Source: Nitrospira sp.
GTDB taxonomy: Bacteria; Nitrospirota; Nitrospiria; Nitrospirales; Nitrospiraceae
Length of the DNA stretch: 64,000 bases
Reading direction: 5' to 3'
Assembly (NCBI GenBank): GCA_024760525.1
Contig: CP060499.1
Span: 3,431,501-3,495,500 of the forward strand
The translations under genes were made by a program, and so were the position numbers. The notes below the pieces were generated by a model, which was not told the origin of the DNA, ran no database searches, and was given only the letters and a program-made list of their open reading frames with translations. Shown here in pieces: positions 49,243 through 58,722 of the stretch; position 1 is the stretch's first letter; every line of letters begins with the position of its first letter.

Positions 49243-50607
49243 ATGCCGAGTTTTATCAATCACTGGACGGGGTATGCGGCGCTGGCCGTGTTTGTTGCCG
49301 CCTACTTTCTGGTTATTGTCGAAGAATCGCTTCACCTTCGTAAATCCAAACCGGTCATGGTCGCGGCGGGCATGATCTGGATTTTAACGGCGTTTGCGTA
49401 TGGCGCTCAGAACCAATCCCACGCCGCTGCAGAAATACTGCGGCATAACCTGCTCGAATATGCGGAGCTGCTGCTGTTCCTTCTCTCCGCGATGACCTTC
49501 ATCAATACGATGAGCGAGCGGAACATCTTCGAGGCCTTGCGGACCCGGCTTATTTCGTTGGGATTGTCACTGCGCAGCGTATTCTGGCTGACAGGTATCC
49601 TGGCATTCTTTATCTCCCCTGTGGCCGATAATCTCACGACGGCTTTGGTGATGGGCGCGGTGGTCATGGCAATCGGCGGAGAGAACGGGCGCTTCATCGC
49701 CTTGGGATGTATCAATGTGGTCGTGGCGGCCAATGCCGGCGGCGCGTTTAGCCCGTTCGGAGATATCACGACGCTGATGGTCTGGCAAAAAGGCGTGGTG
49801 CAATTCGGAGATTTTTTTGCGCTCTTTGTTCCATCACTCGTCAACTGGCTTGTGCCGGCGACCGCGATGTCAATGACAATCCCGCGCGACAAGCCGGCAG
49901 CCACAATGGAGGATGTGAAGGTCAAGCATGGCAGCTATCTCATTGTGCTGTTGTTTTTACTCACCATCGCCGGCACCGTGGTGCTGCACCATTTTCTTGA
50001 GATGCCTCCGTTTCTCGGCATGATGACCGGGCTCGGTGTCCTTAAGTCCTATGGGCATTTTATCCGGCGGAAGGAACTGGACGAATGGACGGATATTCCC
50101 GTGCTTGATGACGAGAATGCGGGGCAGAAGAATGGCTTATTGAAACCTGCCATAAAGCCGTTTGATATTTTCATCAGCATGAAACGCGTGGAATGGGACA
50201 CGCTGATGTTCTTCTACGGCATCATGCTCTGCGTCGGCGGCCTTGGGGCGTTGGGGTATCTCGCCCTGCTGTCCGGTTTTCTGTATCAAGGCCTCGGTGC
50301 AACGGCCGCCAACATCCTCGTGGGAGTCTTGTCAGCGGTGATAGACAACATCCCCATCATGTTCGCCGTATTGGGCATGAACCCCGATATGAACCTCGGC
50401 CAGTGGCTTCTGGTCACGCTGACCGCGGGGGTCGGGGGGTCGCTTCTGTCGATTGGTTCGGCTGCCGGAGTAGCGCTCATGGGCCAAGCGCGGGGGATCT
50501 ATACCTTTAGGGCACACCTGAAATGGACTTGGGCGATTGCATTGGGCTATGCGGCCAGTATCGGCCTTCACTTAGTGATGAACGGGCACCTTCTGTCCTT
50601 CCGCTGA
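49243..50607 (+). CDS. nhaD: NhaD-type Na+/H+ antiporter
   Basis: 454 aa from the ATG at 49243 (AGAGG SD seven bases upstream); an ATG at 49228 overlapping the previous stop is less likely. About 12 membrane helices. Family blocks: FISPVADNLTTALVMGAVV, ANAGGAFSPFGDITTLMVW and IDNIPIMFAVLGMNPDM with its ion-binding Asp/Asn residues. It exchanges Na+ (or Li+) for protons across the inner membrane and helps survive salt or alkali. The gene is intact although its neighbours are decayed, and it sits inside the segment bracketed by the ynfA repeats. Confidence 0.9.
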   Translation: MPSFINHWTGYAALAVFVAAYFLVIVEESLHLRKSKPVMVAAGMIWILTAFAYGAQNQSHAAAEILRHNLLEYAELLLFLLSAMTFINTMSERNIFEALRTRLISLGLSLRSVFWLTGILAFFISPVADNLTTALVMGAVVMAIGGENGRFIALGCINVVVAANAGGAFSPFGDITTLMVWQKGVVQFGDFFALFVPSLVNWLVPATAMSMTIPRDKPAATMEDVKVKHGSYLIVLLFLLTIAGTVVLHHFLEMPPFLGMMTGLGVLKSYGHFIRRKELDEWTDIPVLDDENAGQKNGLLKPAIKPFDIFISMKRVEWDTLMFFYGIMLCVGGLGALGYLALLSGFLYQGLGATAANILVGVLSAVIDNIPIMFAVLGMNPDMNLGQWLLVTLTAGVGGSLLSIGSAAGVALMGQARGIYTFRAHLKWTWAIALGYAASIGLHLVMNGHLLSFR

Positions 50608-50883
50608 CGGCAGCCAGGAAAATGGCTGGTCCAGGCAGCATATCTATCGAGGAGATCGGCGGCCGTGTGGCAGCTTTACCTGCACTCTCGCCGAAGCACT
50701 GAACCCTGTGCGCAACTAAATTACGCTTGTGTCGTGGAACCATCCTAAGCACCGCAATAATAACTCGCTGTGACAGCTGTTCGAGGATCTTCCGTGATGA
50801 AAGTGGTCTGAAGCCATGATTGTTGACACGCGCCAATTCTCCAATCGGCCGTGGCCATCTATCCCAGATCCGATCAGGAAGAA

Positions 50884-51356
50884 ATGGAATGGGGCATGAC
50901 TTGGGGGATTTTTTTCTTAAGCGGACTCCTCATCATCGCTGCGGAAAACTCTCCCGGTACGGCGACCGGATCGCCGAGCACTCCGGTCTTGGACGACTGT
51001 GGATCGGGGTGGTGCTGCTAGCAGGAGCGACCTCGCTACCGGAACTGGTCACGATGTTTGCAGCCGTGCGCTTGGGTGCGTTTGATCTAGCGGTGGGCAA
51101 TCTGTTCGGGAGCAATGCCTTCAACATGGCGATCTTGTTGCTCGCAGATGTCGCTTACCAGAAAGGTCCCTTGCTCGCAGCAGTCGAATCGACCCACGCT
51201 GTAACGGCCTTTGTGAGTATATTACTGATGAGCGTAGGGGTTATGGGGATGATCTATCGAGCGGAAAAACGCTTCATGCTCATCGAGCCGGACAGTCTCT
51301 TGATGATCGTGGGCTATGTGTTGGGGATGTGGCTCATTTTTCGCTTAGGCAGTTGA
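50884..51356 (+). pseudogene. Broken Ca2+/cation antiporter (CaCA family), C-terminal half only
   Basis: The first helix (MTWGIFFLSGLLIIAA) is in one frame from ATG 50884 or 50896. From about 50943 the sequence continues in another frame as GKLSRYGDRIAEHSGLG, then GATSLPELVTMFAAVRLGAF and AVGNLFGSNAFNM, the alpha-repeat signature. Active antiporters carry two such repeats in ~320 residues, but only the second half is here. The frameshift and missing half indicate a remnant. Confidence 0.7.
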
Positions 51357-51651
51357 AACCATAGGGGTTAAGAACTGCGGCATCGTGGCAAGCTACCTAT
51401 TCCAGCAGAAGCTACTTCCTACTCGTCGCCAACGGCAGTAATGAGACTTAGCTTTATTTTGCCGGACGAAAGCTCAACGTCTGAGGCCATGCGTTCTACT
51501 TCGTGGATATACAGTTCCAGCCTCCTTCCTTGGTCATCTTGCCATGAGGGCGGAAGAGTTCGCCTGACGGCCCACGTACTTGCAACCCCTCTAAAAGATA
51601 ACCATCCAGTATAGTTAGTCCTTGTGAACTGGACGGACAAATCGGCTCGAT

Positions 51652-52155
51652 GCGGATTGAATCGAACGAAAACACTATGTAGAATGAGTGCATTAGATCT
51701 AGAATTATTGAGGAGCACTAGGGTGCCTAACGGGAACTCAACCTCTATTGCTGCCTTCTTATGGTAGGATTTGATCACTATGCTTTCCATCAGCGGTTGC
51801 TGCCGTTTTTCTTATAGCTTGCAAGGCGCATTCTTGATCCTGTTCCTATGTCTCTGCGTCGCCCTTCAAATGTTGGGAGTGCCTGTGACGCTTTTGGATC
51901 TTGAAGGCTCCGCTGATCTCTCCGCCGCCACTGCCCTAGAAGGGTTGTCTCTCCCACCGAATCCACTCGCTTTGCTCGTCCACAATGGATCGAGCATGCT
52001 CCCTGAAATGCCCTTGACAGTTGATACCCCGCTCCTGCCGAATTCCCTCTTCCATCCTCCGCTCATCTAGTTCTTACACATTCCAGTCGCTGGCTCACCC
52101 TGAGCTGTGCAGGACGGCCTGACACCACCGCAATTCAGTCAGTGCGACTGTCGCC
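51652..52155 (+). repeat. Duplicated segment, copy B
   Basis: Second copy of the segment at 47751-48250, same orientation, about 3.9 kb downstream. The two have diverged by many substitutions and a few indels but still align over the leader, the first small gene and the start of the spacer. Confidence 0.75.
51780..52070 (+). CDS. Small single-helix membrane or secreted protein, cassette gene 1, copy B
   Basis: 96 aa. It matches the copy-A protein in the hydrophobic segment (GAFLILFLCLCVALQMLG), the block LLDLEGSADLSAATALEG, the SLPPN turn and the ending PNSLFHPP. Differences cluster in the N-terminal ~15 and in the PLTVDTPLLP region. No SD of good quality precedes the ATG, and a TTG nine bases earlier is possible. 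Not recognised; the maintained frame in both copies argues for function. Confidence 0.6.
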   Translation: MLSISGCCRFSYSLQGAFLILFLCLCVALQMLGVPVTLLDLEGSADLSAATALEGLSLPPNPLALLVHNGSSMLPEMPLTVDTPLLPNSLFHPPLI

Positions 52156-52216
52156 TCTCACGGTGTGAGGAGGACGAAATCTTTGGGTTCGATTCTGATC
52201 ATTGGAGGAATCGACC

Positions 52217-52450
52217 ATGACCGAATATTTCTATAAAGGACGGTCCATCCAACTCCTACCAAACCTGGAGGACGACGGCACATGGGTTTGCCGATACCTC
52301 ATTACTGAAAAGGGGCACCTCACTTCTGGTTCCATACTGGGGCACCCTGAAATCAGGTTCCCGACCAGGAAAGAGGCCCAGTCGGCGGCCCTCAAAGCTG
52401 CGCAAGATGTGATCGATGTACGTGGACCCCTTAGCGGATCGATCAGATGA
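52217..52450 (+). CDS. Small protein, cassette gene 2, copy B (77 aa)
   Basis: ATG at 52217 after GGAGGA at about eight bases. Shares YKGRSIQL, DDGTW, CRYLI and AALKAAQDVID with the copy-A protein, differing mainly in a two-residue insertion (GHLTSGSILGHPE region). Cytoplasmic, soluble. It is followed 79 bases later by a third, more distant relative, so this end of the region has undergone repeated duplication of the same small domain. Confidence 0.65.
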   Translation: MTEYFYKGRSIQLLPNLEDDGTWVCRYLITEKGHLTSGSILGHPEIRFPTRKEAQSAALKAAQDVIDVRGPLSGSIR

Positions 52451-52528
52451 TCGCTGATGATCACACCGCACGGAGGGAAGGCATTGAATGGAACGGGTTT
52501 TTTGTTTGATGCGATGGAGGGACAGTCA

Positions 52529-52879
52529 ATGCCGGACTATAATCATCGCAAGATCGAATTGACTCCCAGACGACATAGTGATGAGAATTGGAGCTGTCAG
52601 TATGTGATTATTGAATTCAGACAAACGTCCTGGGGATATCGCCAGGGACAGCCTGACGGAATCTTCGCATCCCGCCCGGATGCCACAGCAGGAGCTCTGA
52701 AAGAGGCGAAACGCATCAGTGATTCATTCGAACCTACCTTGGTTGTTGGAACGTATGCGGACAGGTTAAGAAAAATGATACTCTCCTTCCTTCAAGGCTT
52801 GTGCATAGGTAAATTCCGTTCGAATCCAAGCCGGGATCCACGCCAAAGGGAAAGAGCTCCGTCGAGGCAGGAGGGTTGA
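52529..52879 (+). CDS. Small protein, third distant cassette-gene-2 relative (116 aa)
   Basis: ATG at 52529 after GGAGG at about eight bases; the frame to 52457 is rejected. The first ~75 residues repeat the pattern of the two preceding genes: HRKIELTPRR, DENWSCQYVIIE, then a loop and ASRPDATAGALKEAKRISD. About 40 basic C-terminal residues (ending RQRERAPSRQEG) are extra and may bind nucleic acid or be disordered. Function unknown. Confidence 0.55.
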   Translation: MPDYNHRKIELTPRRHSDENWSCQYVIIEFRQTSWGYRQGQPDGIFASRPDATAGALKEAKRISDSFEPTLVVGTYADRLRKMILSFLQGLCIGKFRSNPSRDPRQRERAPSRQEG

Positions 52880-53226
52880 ATAGCAATAGCAGGAAAGATC
52901 TATCTTCTCATCATACGCCTGGTTCACGCAGCGACGTATGTTTTCAGGTATAACCACCCAACCGACAAGGTGCGCTACCTGAGTTAATAGCAAGGGTGGA
53001 GCATGAAAAGGCAGTAGTAGGTATGAATACGACTGAAACGAAATATGATATTGTAAAAGGAGAGAGCTTACACGCTGGATCGGGCCAACATCCTATACAT
53101 GAACCCCAGCGCTTGTCGGAACAGGCCACCGAGCCACTTTGCCAACCTGTGGTATGGTCGGCATCACGTAGGACTGGAACCGGCAACACAACCTTCGTGT
53201 TCATTCAGCGTCAGGTGGAGTAGCTT
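52880..53226. other. Intergenic stretch without supported gene
   Basis: 347 bases. Overlapping short frames on both strands lack SD, domains or homology; the plus-strand frame 52996-53223 is only a chance-level candidate. The SD for the next gene lies at its right edge. Confidence 0.4.
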
Positions 53227-53889
53227 CTGACTTTTCTCAGTACCACCGTCTTATTTGTGGCGACGGCCATTGCCGTGCCGGCGATTGGGTCACCGCCTGA
53301 TGACCCAACGCGTCTGTGGACGTTTGACAACGATCCACCACAAGCACTTCCCACTGAGTTTCAGGTGGGTACCTTGTTTGATGGAAGACCCGCCGGTGAG
53401 TGGAAGGTCCTTGAAACTGATCGCGCACCAAGTCCCTCTCGCGTTCTGGGTCAACTTATGGGAAAGGGTGCAGAGCACGCGTATAAGACGGTACTTATCA
53501 CGGGGATCAATGCATCCGACCTCGAGCTTCAGGTCTCATTTTTGCCGATTGAGGGCAAAGCCGATATGGGAGGCGGCCTGATTTGGCGGGCCACCGATGA
53601 TCGCAACTACTACCTGACGAGAGCGAATCCACTGGAACAGAATGTTCGCATCTACCGGGTCGTCAAGGGCATCCGGCATATGCTTAAGAACTTCGATCAG
53701 ATCATTGATATCCGACAGTGGCATACACTTCGTGTCGTCACGAAAGGATGCCAGATCCAAGTATTCTTCGATGAGAAGCCGGTCTTTGATCTGTGTGACC
53801 AGACCTTCACCTCCGGCCATATCGGACTCTGGACGAAATCGGATGCCATCACCTATTTCGACGATCTTAAACTCCAGATTGCGCGCTGA
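53227..53889 (+). CDS. Secreted concanavalin-like (DUF1080-type) domain protein
   Basis: 220 aa if started at CTG 53227, which follows GGTGGAG by six bases. The next in-frame start is GTG at 53257. The CTG start completes a signal peptide (LTFLSTTVLFVATAIAVPAIG), whereas the GTG start would cut it in half. The mature domain is a beta-sandwich of the DUF1080/LamG kind: WKVLETDRAP, DLELQVSFLP, GGGLIWRATDDRNYYLTRAN and SGHIGLWTKSDAITYFDDLKL (residues ~190-210). It is expected to bind or cleave carbohydrate outside the cytoplasm. No catalytic residues were identified. Confidence 0.72.
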   Translation: MTFLSTTVLFVATAIAVPAIGSPPDDPTRLWTFDNDPPQALPTEFQVGTLFDGRPAGEWKVLETDRAPSPSRVLGQLMGKGAEHAYKTVLITGINASDLELQVSFLPIEGKADMGGGLIWRATDDRNYYLTRANPLEQNVRIYRVVKGIRHMLKNFDQIIDIRQWHTLRVVTKGCQIQVFFDEKPVFDLCDQTFTSGHIGLWTKSDAITYFDDLKLQIAR

Positions 53890-53925
53890 GCATGCCCATG
53901 AGTAATGGCCGGGAGGAGATTGCTC

Positions 53926-54261
53926 CTAGACAGTCGTGCGGGGCGCATACATGATGACGGCCATGCCCACAAAACAAATAACACCTCCAATGATGTCGAA
54001 TCGGTCCGGGCGAGCGCCGTTGAGAGCCCAACCCCACAGTAAGGACAGCAGGATAAACATTCCACCGTATGCCGCGTAGACTCGTCCGAAGTGTGCCGGT
54101 TGTAAGGTTGAAATCACGCCATACAGAATCAGAATGGCAGCGCCCGCCGCGCCGTAGCTCCAATGCTTGCCCTCTCTCATCGCGAGCCAGATCAAGTATC
54201 CGCCGCCGATTTCACATAAGCCGGCGAGCACAAACAGTCCTAACGAACTAAAGACGGACAT
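53926..54261 (-). CDS. ynfA: YnfA/UPF0060 family small membrane protein
   Basis: 111 aa from the ATG at 54261; the open frame to 54294 is not needed. Four membrane helices: GLFVLAGLCEIGGGYLIWLA, AAILILYGVISTLQP, then GRVYAAYGGMFILLSLLWGW and DIIGGVICFVGMAVIMYAP. The GGGYLIWL, GRVYAAYGG and RPDRFDIIG blocks define the family, which resembles small multidrug-resistance exporters. The last 28 codons are duplicated at 47.2 kb. It lies at the end of the metal-efflux block and may contribute to efflux; no substrate is proven. Confidence 0.88.
   Translation of the reverse strand: MSVFSSLGLFVLAGLCEIGGGYLIWLAMREGKHWSYGAAGAAILILYGVISTLQPAHFGRVYAAYGGMFILLSLLWGWALNGARPDRFDIIGGVICFVGMAVIMYAPRTTV
53942..54014. 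repeat. Direct repeat copy 2 (inside ynfA)
   Basis: Counterpart of 47210-47282; 66 of 73 bases match by eye, in the same orientation. It is part of the intact ynfA coding sequence, so this copy is the probable source. Confidence 0.75.
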
Positions 54262-54317
54262 TCTTGCATCCTTTCCGAGTGGCCCGACACTCACGATGGC
54301 TTTTATTGCAGGACCAT

Positions 54318-55514
54318 TCAGGCACGTGAAGATTGGCCCTCCTTAAAGGCTACCAGCGCGATCGCACAAGCACCAAACGTTGCCCCCACATAGAATGTGA
54401 ATGGCGCGCCGAATTGTTCCCATACGATGCCCGCGAGCGCGCTTGCGGCCAGCAGAGCCAACCCGCAGGCCAGATTGAAAAAGCCGTATGCTGTCCCGCG
54501 TAAATCCGCGGGTGAGGCACCGGCAACCATAGCGGCGAGCAAACCTTGCGTCATCCCCATATGTACACCCCACAAGACGACGCCCACCAGCACCACACCC
54601 CAGTGATTGTTGACGGCTAACACCACATCGGCGGCCATCAGGACGATCAGTCCTAATACCAGCAGCTTCGTGTGGCTCATCGTATCCGAGAGCTTGCCAA
54701 ACGGATACGCCGATAATGCATAGATTAGATTCATGGCAACCATGATTAAAGGGACGAGAGCGATGGGCATTCCCCCTTGCTGGGCGCGGAGGACAAGAAA
54801 GGCCTCACTGAACCGTGCCAACGTGAAGACCGATCCTATTCCCACCACCCACCAATAGGCGGAGTCGAGCCGCCGGAGATTATCCCTCCGAATCGGGTTT
54901 GTCCTTGTCTCGGTTTGACGGCATTCAGGCTCCCGAACCCCGAAAACCAGGAGGGCCACGGCCATCACGCCCGGGATAACAGCTACCCAGAAAACTGCCC
55001 GAAAGTCATTGGCCCAAAGAAGCATCAATCCGACGGCCACCAATGGGCCAACGAACGCGCCGACAGTATCCAGCGACTGCCGCAAACCGAACGCTGCGCC
55101 TCGGAGATGTAGCGGTGCGATGTCCGCCACCAATGCATCCCGCGGTGCCCCCCGTACTCCCTTTCCGACTCGATCCAGCAATCGTGCGCTTAACACCATG
55201 CCCACCCCCGGAGCGAGCGCAAAGAGGGGTTTGGTGATTGCGGACAACGCATAGCCAAACACGGCCAGCGCCTTACGTTTTCCAAGATAGTCGCTCAGCG
55301 TGCCGGAAAATACTTTGACGACCAGAGCAAGGGATTCGGCTAAACCTTCGACAAGACCGACGGCAATGGTGCTTGCGCCAAGCGTTGTGACCATGAACAA
55401 CGGCAACAGGCTGTGAATCATTTCCGATGAGATGTCCATCAGCATGCTGACGAAGCCCAGTGCCCAGATACCGGATGGAATGTGACTTTGTGAACGGTTC
55501 ATCTGTGACTGCAT
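54318..55514 (-). CDS. MFS transporter
   Basis: 398 aa, 12 expected membrane helices. The MFS loop motif appears as SDYLGKRKALAVFGY near residue 80 and again after helix 8 as GKLSDTMSHTKLLVLG. RVGKGVRGAPRDALVADIAP near 120 is typical of a group of MFS proteins found with metal- and drug-resistance genes. Substrate is unknown. The start at 55514 has two close alternatives (55502 and 55517). It is downstream of the CzcA-type pump on the same strand, separated by 64 bases, and upstream of ynfA. Confidence 0.85.
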   Translation of the reverse strand: MQSQMNRSQSHIPSGIWALGFVSMLMDISSEMIHSLLPLFMVTTLGASTIAVGLVEGLAESLALVVKVFSGTLSDYLGKRKALAVFGYALSAITKPLFALAPGVGMVLSARLLDRVGKGVRGAPRDALVADIAPLHLRGAAFGLRQSLDTVGAFVGPLVAVGLMLLWANDFRAVFWVAVIPGVMAVALLVFGVREPECRQTETRTNPIRRDNLRRLDSAYWWVVGIGSVFTLARFSEAFLVLRAQQGGMPIALVPLIMVAMNLIYALSAYPFGKLSDTMSHTKLLVLGLIVLMAADVVLAVNNHWGVVLVGVVLWGVHMGMTQGLLAAMVAGASPADLRGTAYGFFNLACGLALLAASALAGIVWEQFGAPFTFYVGATFGACAIALVAFKEGQSSRA

Positions 55515-55578
55515 CAACGCTGGAAACTAGGGTGGAGAAGTCGACTGAACACCGTGCCCGTAACCATTCCGGAACCTT

Positions 55579-58500
55579 TCATGAAGTAAGACAATCCCTA
55601 GGCCCTGGAGCAAGTGTGGAAGACTGCGTCTCCCGTCGTTGAACGACCTTCTGCTCCATCCACCGATAGAGCACCGGCAACATTACAAGGGTCAACGCTG
55701 TCGACGAAATCAATCCGCCGATCACGACGGTCGCGAGCGGCCGTTGGATTTCGGAGCCTGGTCCCGTCACGAGGAGTAACGGGGTAAGTCCAAGCGCCGC
55801 CACGAACGCGGTCATCAATACCGGGCGAAGCCGCAAGACCATACCGGTCAGCACCGCCTCGTCAAGCGACATCCCCTGCTGTCGCAATTGGTTGATGTAG
55901 GCAATCTTTACCATCCCATTGAGCACTGCGACTCCGAACAGAGCGATGAAACCGACGGACGCCGGAACGGAGAGATAGAGTCCTCCGATCAGCAACGCCG
56001 CGAGGCCGCCGACCATGGCAAATGGAATGGCCAGAAGAATCAGAGCCGCCTGCCGGAGGTTTCCGAACGTAAAGAACAAAAGGATGAAAATAAGTCCGAT
56101 GACCAACGGGACAACGATGGTGAGGCGAGCCATGGCACTCTGCTGATTTTGAAACTGCCCGCCCCAGGTTACATAGTAACCAGGCGGCAGCTGGACCAGT
56201 TCGGAGACTGCCGATTGCGCCTCCTGGACCGCGCCGACCAGGTCTCTCCCGACGACGTTCGCCTCGATGACAATCCTGCGGCTGGCATGTTCCCGGCTGA
56301 TTTGCGCCGGTCCCTCGACAATTCGAATGTCGGCAAGTTCTCTCAGCGGGATGCGGGAGCCGTCCGGCGCCGTCACCCATAGCGCCGCGATCGATTCGAC
56401 ATCACCCCGACGATCATCCGGAAATCGCACCATGATGGGAAACCTCCACTGCCCTTCGAAGACTTCCCCGGCGCCGATCCCGGCACCGATAGCCTCGATG
56501 ACTTCCGTGATATCGGCCACATTGATGCCGTGACGCGCAACCATGGATCGGTTGATGTCGAGTGTCAAATAGTACAAACCCGCGACTTGTTCCACTCGAA
56601 GGTCGGACATACCGGGGACCTGCCGCATCACTCGGGCGATCTCTTCTCCCTTGGTCCATAGAATGTCGAGGTCGTCGCCGAACAGTTTGACCGCGACCTG
56701 TGACCGGACTCCCGACACCAATTCATCCACACGCATCGAGATCGGCTGAGATAACCCGAATGCAATGCCGGGCATCTGACTCAGCCGGCTGCGGATTTGG
56801 GCTTCGATGGCACGCTTGCTACGGACTTTCCACTCGGATTCAGGCTTGAGCAAGACATACATGTCGCTGAGTTCCATCCCCATGGGATCCGTCCCCAATT
56901 CGTTCGCGCCGGTACGCGACACCACGGAACGCACCTCCGGAATATCCAGCAACAGACGTTCGACCTGTCCCGCTATCTTGAGTGATTCGTTGAGGCTGAT
57001 GCTTGGCAGCCGTACCAGATTCACCACAATCGACCCTTCGTCCATAACGGGCACGAACTCTCGCCCGATATAAGGGATCAGCGCGAAGCCTCCTATCAAG
57101 ACTCCGACCGCGGTCACAACCACAAGCCGCGTTCTGCGAATAGCCCACTCCAAGAACTGCCGATACAGTCTGCGCACCGTCGTCAACCCGCGTCCTCCAT
57201 CTGCCGCCTTGCTCGGCCGCATGAGCAGAACGGCCAGTACCGGAACCACGGTCATGGAGAGGATGAGCGAACTCAGCAGGACGATCACCACGGTCAACGC
57301 CAGCGGCACGAACATCTTGCCTTCCAGACCTTGCAGGGTCAGGAGCGGGACAAAGGTCAGCGCGATGATCAACTCCCCGAATAGACTTGGTCGCCGCACT
57401 TCCAGCACGGCGCGCAACACCACGGGCAGCCGTTCTGACACGGTCGTCAGAGGAGCCCGGCCTTCTGATTGCTCACTCAAGTGACGCTCCACGTTTTCCA
57501 CTTGCACGATCGCCGCATCGACGATCATCCCGAGCGAAATCGCTAGCCCGCCTAACGACATTAAATTGGCCGAAAGACCCGTGCGTTGCATAATCAGGAA
57601 GGTGGCCAACGCTGCCAGCGGCAACATGAAGGAGACCACGACTGCGCCGCGCACATTCCGGAGGAACACATAGAGGACCAAGACCACAACCGCGGCCCCC
57701 TCCAACAACGCGCGCTCGACCGTATCGAGGGCCCGAGTCACGAGCTCGATGCGATTATAGAACGACATCACCGTCACGCCGGCCGGCAATACACGATTGA
57801 TCAGCACAACCTTGTCCTTGACCGCAGATACCACCTCTCGGCTGTTTCCTCCCCGCAGCATCACGGCGATGCCTTCGAGCACCTCCCCCTCTCCATCTCG
57901 CGTGACGCCTCCTAACCGGACGGCATGCCCTTGGCGAACTTGCGCCACGTCTCGGAGGTACACCGGCGTCCCCTTATGCGCCGCGACGACGATGCGTTCC
58001 AAATCCTCCGAGGATCGAGCCAGTCCTTGTCCGGTGACAATCAGCTTGTCGCCGCCCTTCTCGATATAACTCCCGCCGGCGTTCTGGTTGTTCTCCGTGA
58101 CGGCCGTTTGAACTTGGCGCAGGGTGAGCCCCAGACTCGTCAGTCTGTTCGGATCCACCAGAACCTCGTACTGCTTCGCCAACCCGCCCAAGGTGTCGAC
58201 ATCCGCCAGCCCCGGCACCGACCGCAACATGGGCCGAACCACCCAGTCTTGAAGCGTGCGCAAGTCACGTAGATCGCGCGATGGCCCTTCCACGAGATAC
58301 ATGAACACTTCGCTGAGACCCGTACTTGCCGGTCCGAGCATCGGGTCAGCTCCTTTCGGGAGCTTGGATCGCGCCTGGAGTAGTCGTTCCAAAATGAGTT
58401 GCCGGGCGAAATAGATGTCGACCGCATCCTCGAATACGACCGTAACCACCGAGAGCCCGAAGCGCGAGACCGACCGCAACTCCGTCTTGCCTGGGAGGTT

Positions 58501-58722
58501 GGTCAATTCGATTTCGAGCGGAAAGGTCACGAGCCGCTCGATCTCCGGGGGGGCAAGCGCAGGAATACGGGTGATGACCTGGACTTGAACGGGCGTCACG
58601 TCCGGAAACGCATCGATGGGCAAACGGTTGAACGAGGCGACCCCTGCCACGATCAACGCCGCAACCGCAAGAAGCACGATCAGCCGCTGTTTCAGCGAGA
58701 TTCGGATCAGCCGTTCCATCAT
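55579..58722 (-). CDS. Heavy-metal RND efflux permease (CzcA/CusA family)
   Basis: 1047 aa. HME-type RND pump: the N-terminal block begins IRISLKQRLIVLLAVAAL and RLPIDAFPDVTPVQVQVIT, which mark CzcA/CusA rather than drug pumps. TM4 contains SLGMIVDAAIVQVENVERHL. The periplasmic region includes a Met/Asp-bearing stretch near 560-600. It exports Cu/Ag or Co/Zn/Cd by proton exchange. Start overlaps the adaptor stop as ATGA. Substrate choice between Cu+ and divalent metals cannot be fixed, but CopA/CopB next door favour copper. Confidence 0.92.
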   Translation of the reverse strand: MMERLIRISLKQRLIVLLAVAALIVAGVASFNRLPIDAFPDVTPVQVQVITRIPALAPPEIERLVTFPLEIELTNLPGKTELRSVSRFGLSVVTVVFEDAVDIYFARQLILERLLQARSKLPKGADPMLGPASTGLSEVFMYLVEGPSRDLRDLRTLQDWVVRPMLRSVPGLADVDTLGGLAKQYEVLVDPNRLTSLGLTLRQVQTAVTENNQNAGGSYIEKGGDKLIVTGQGLARSSEDLERIVVAAHKGTPVYLRDVAQVRQGHAVRLGGVTRDGEGEVLEGIAVMLRGGNSREVVSAVKDKVVLINRVLPAGVTVMSFYNRIELVTRALDTVERALLEGAAVVVLVLYVFLRNVRGAVVVSFMLPLAALATFLIMQRTGLSANLMSLGGLAISLGMIVDAAIVQVENVERHLSEQSEGRAPLTTVSERLPVVLRAVLEVRRPSLFGELIIALTFVPLLTLQGLEGKMFVPLALTVVIVLLSSLILSMTVVPVLAVLLMRPSKAADGGRGLTTVRRLYRQFLEWAIRRTRLVVVTAVGVLIGGFALIPYIGREFVPVMDEGSIVVNLVRLPSISLNESLKIAGQVERLLLDIPEVRSVVSRTGANELGTDPMGMELSDMYVLLKPESEWKVRSKRAIEAQIRSRLSQMPGIAFGLSQPISMRVDELVSGVRSQVAVKLFGDDLDILWTKGEEIARVMRQVPGMSDLRVEQVAGLYYLTLDINRSMVARHGINVADITEVIEAIGAGIGAGEVFEGQWRFPIMVRFPDDRRGDVESIAALWVTAPDGSRIPLRELADIRIVEGPAQISREHASRRIVIEANVVGRDLVGAVQEAQSAVSELVQLPPGYYVTWGGQFQNQQSAMARLTIVVPLVIGLIFILLFFTFGNLRQAALILLAIPFAMVGGLAALLIGGLYLSVPASVGFIALFGVAVLNGMVKIAYINQLRQQGMSLDEAVLTGMVLRLRPVLMTAFVAALGLTPLLLVTGPGSEIQRPLATVVIGGLISSTALTLVMLPVLYRWMEQKVVQRRETQSSTLAPGPRDCLTS

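Noticed and set aside
51419..51790. 123-residue minus-strand frame upstream of cassette copy B
   Set aside because: Overlaps the conserved leader of copy B and its first gene, lacks an SD, and has no counterpart in copy A.
52996..53223. 75-residue plus-strand frame before the DUF1080-type gene
   Set aside because: Start codon poorly placed relative to the SD-like GGTGGAG, competing frame on the other strand, and no motif.
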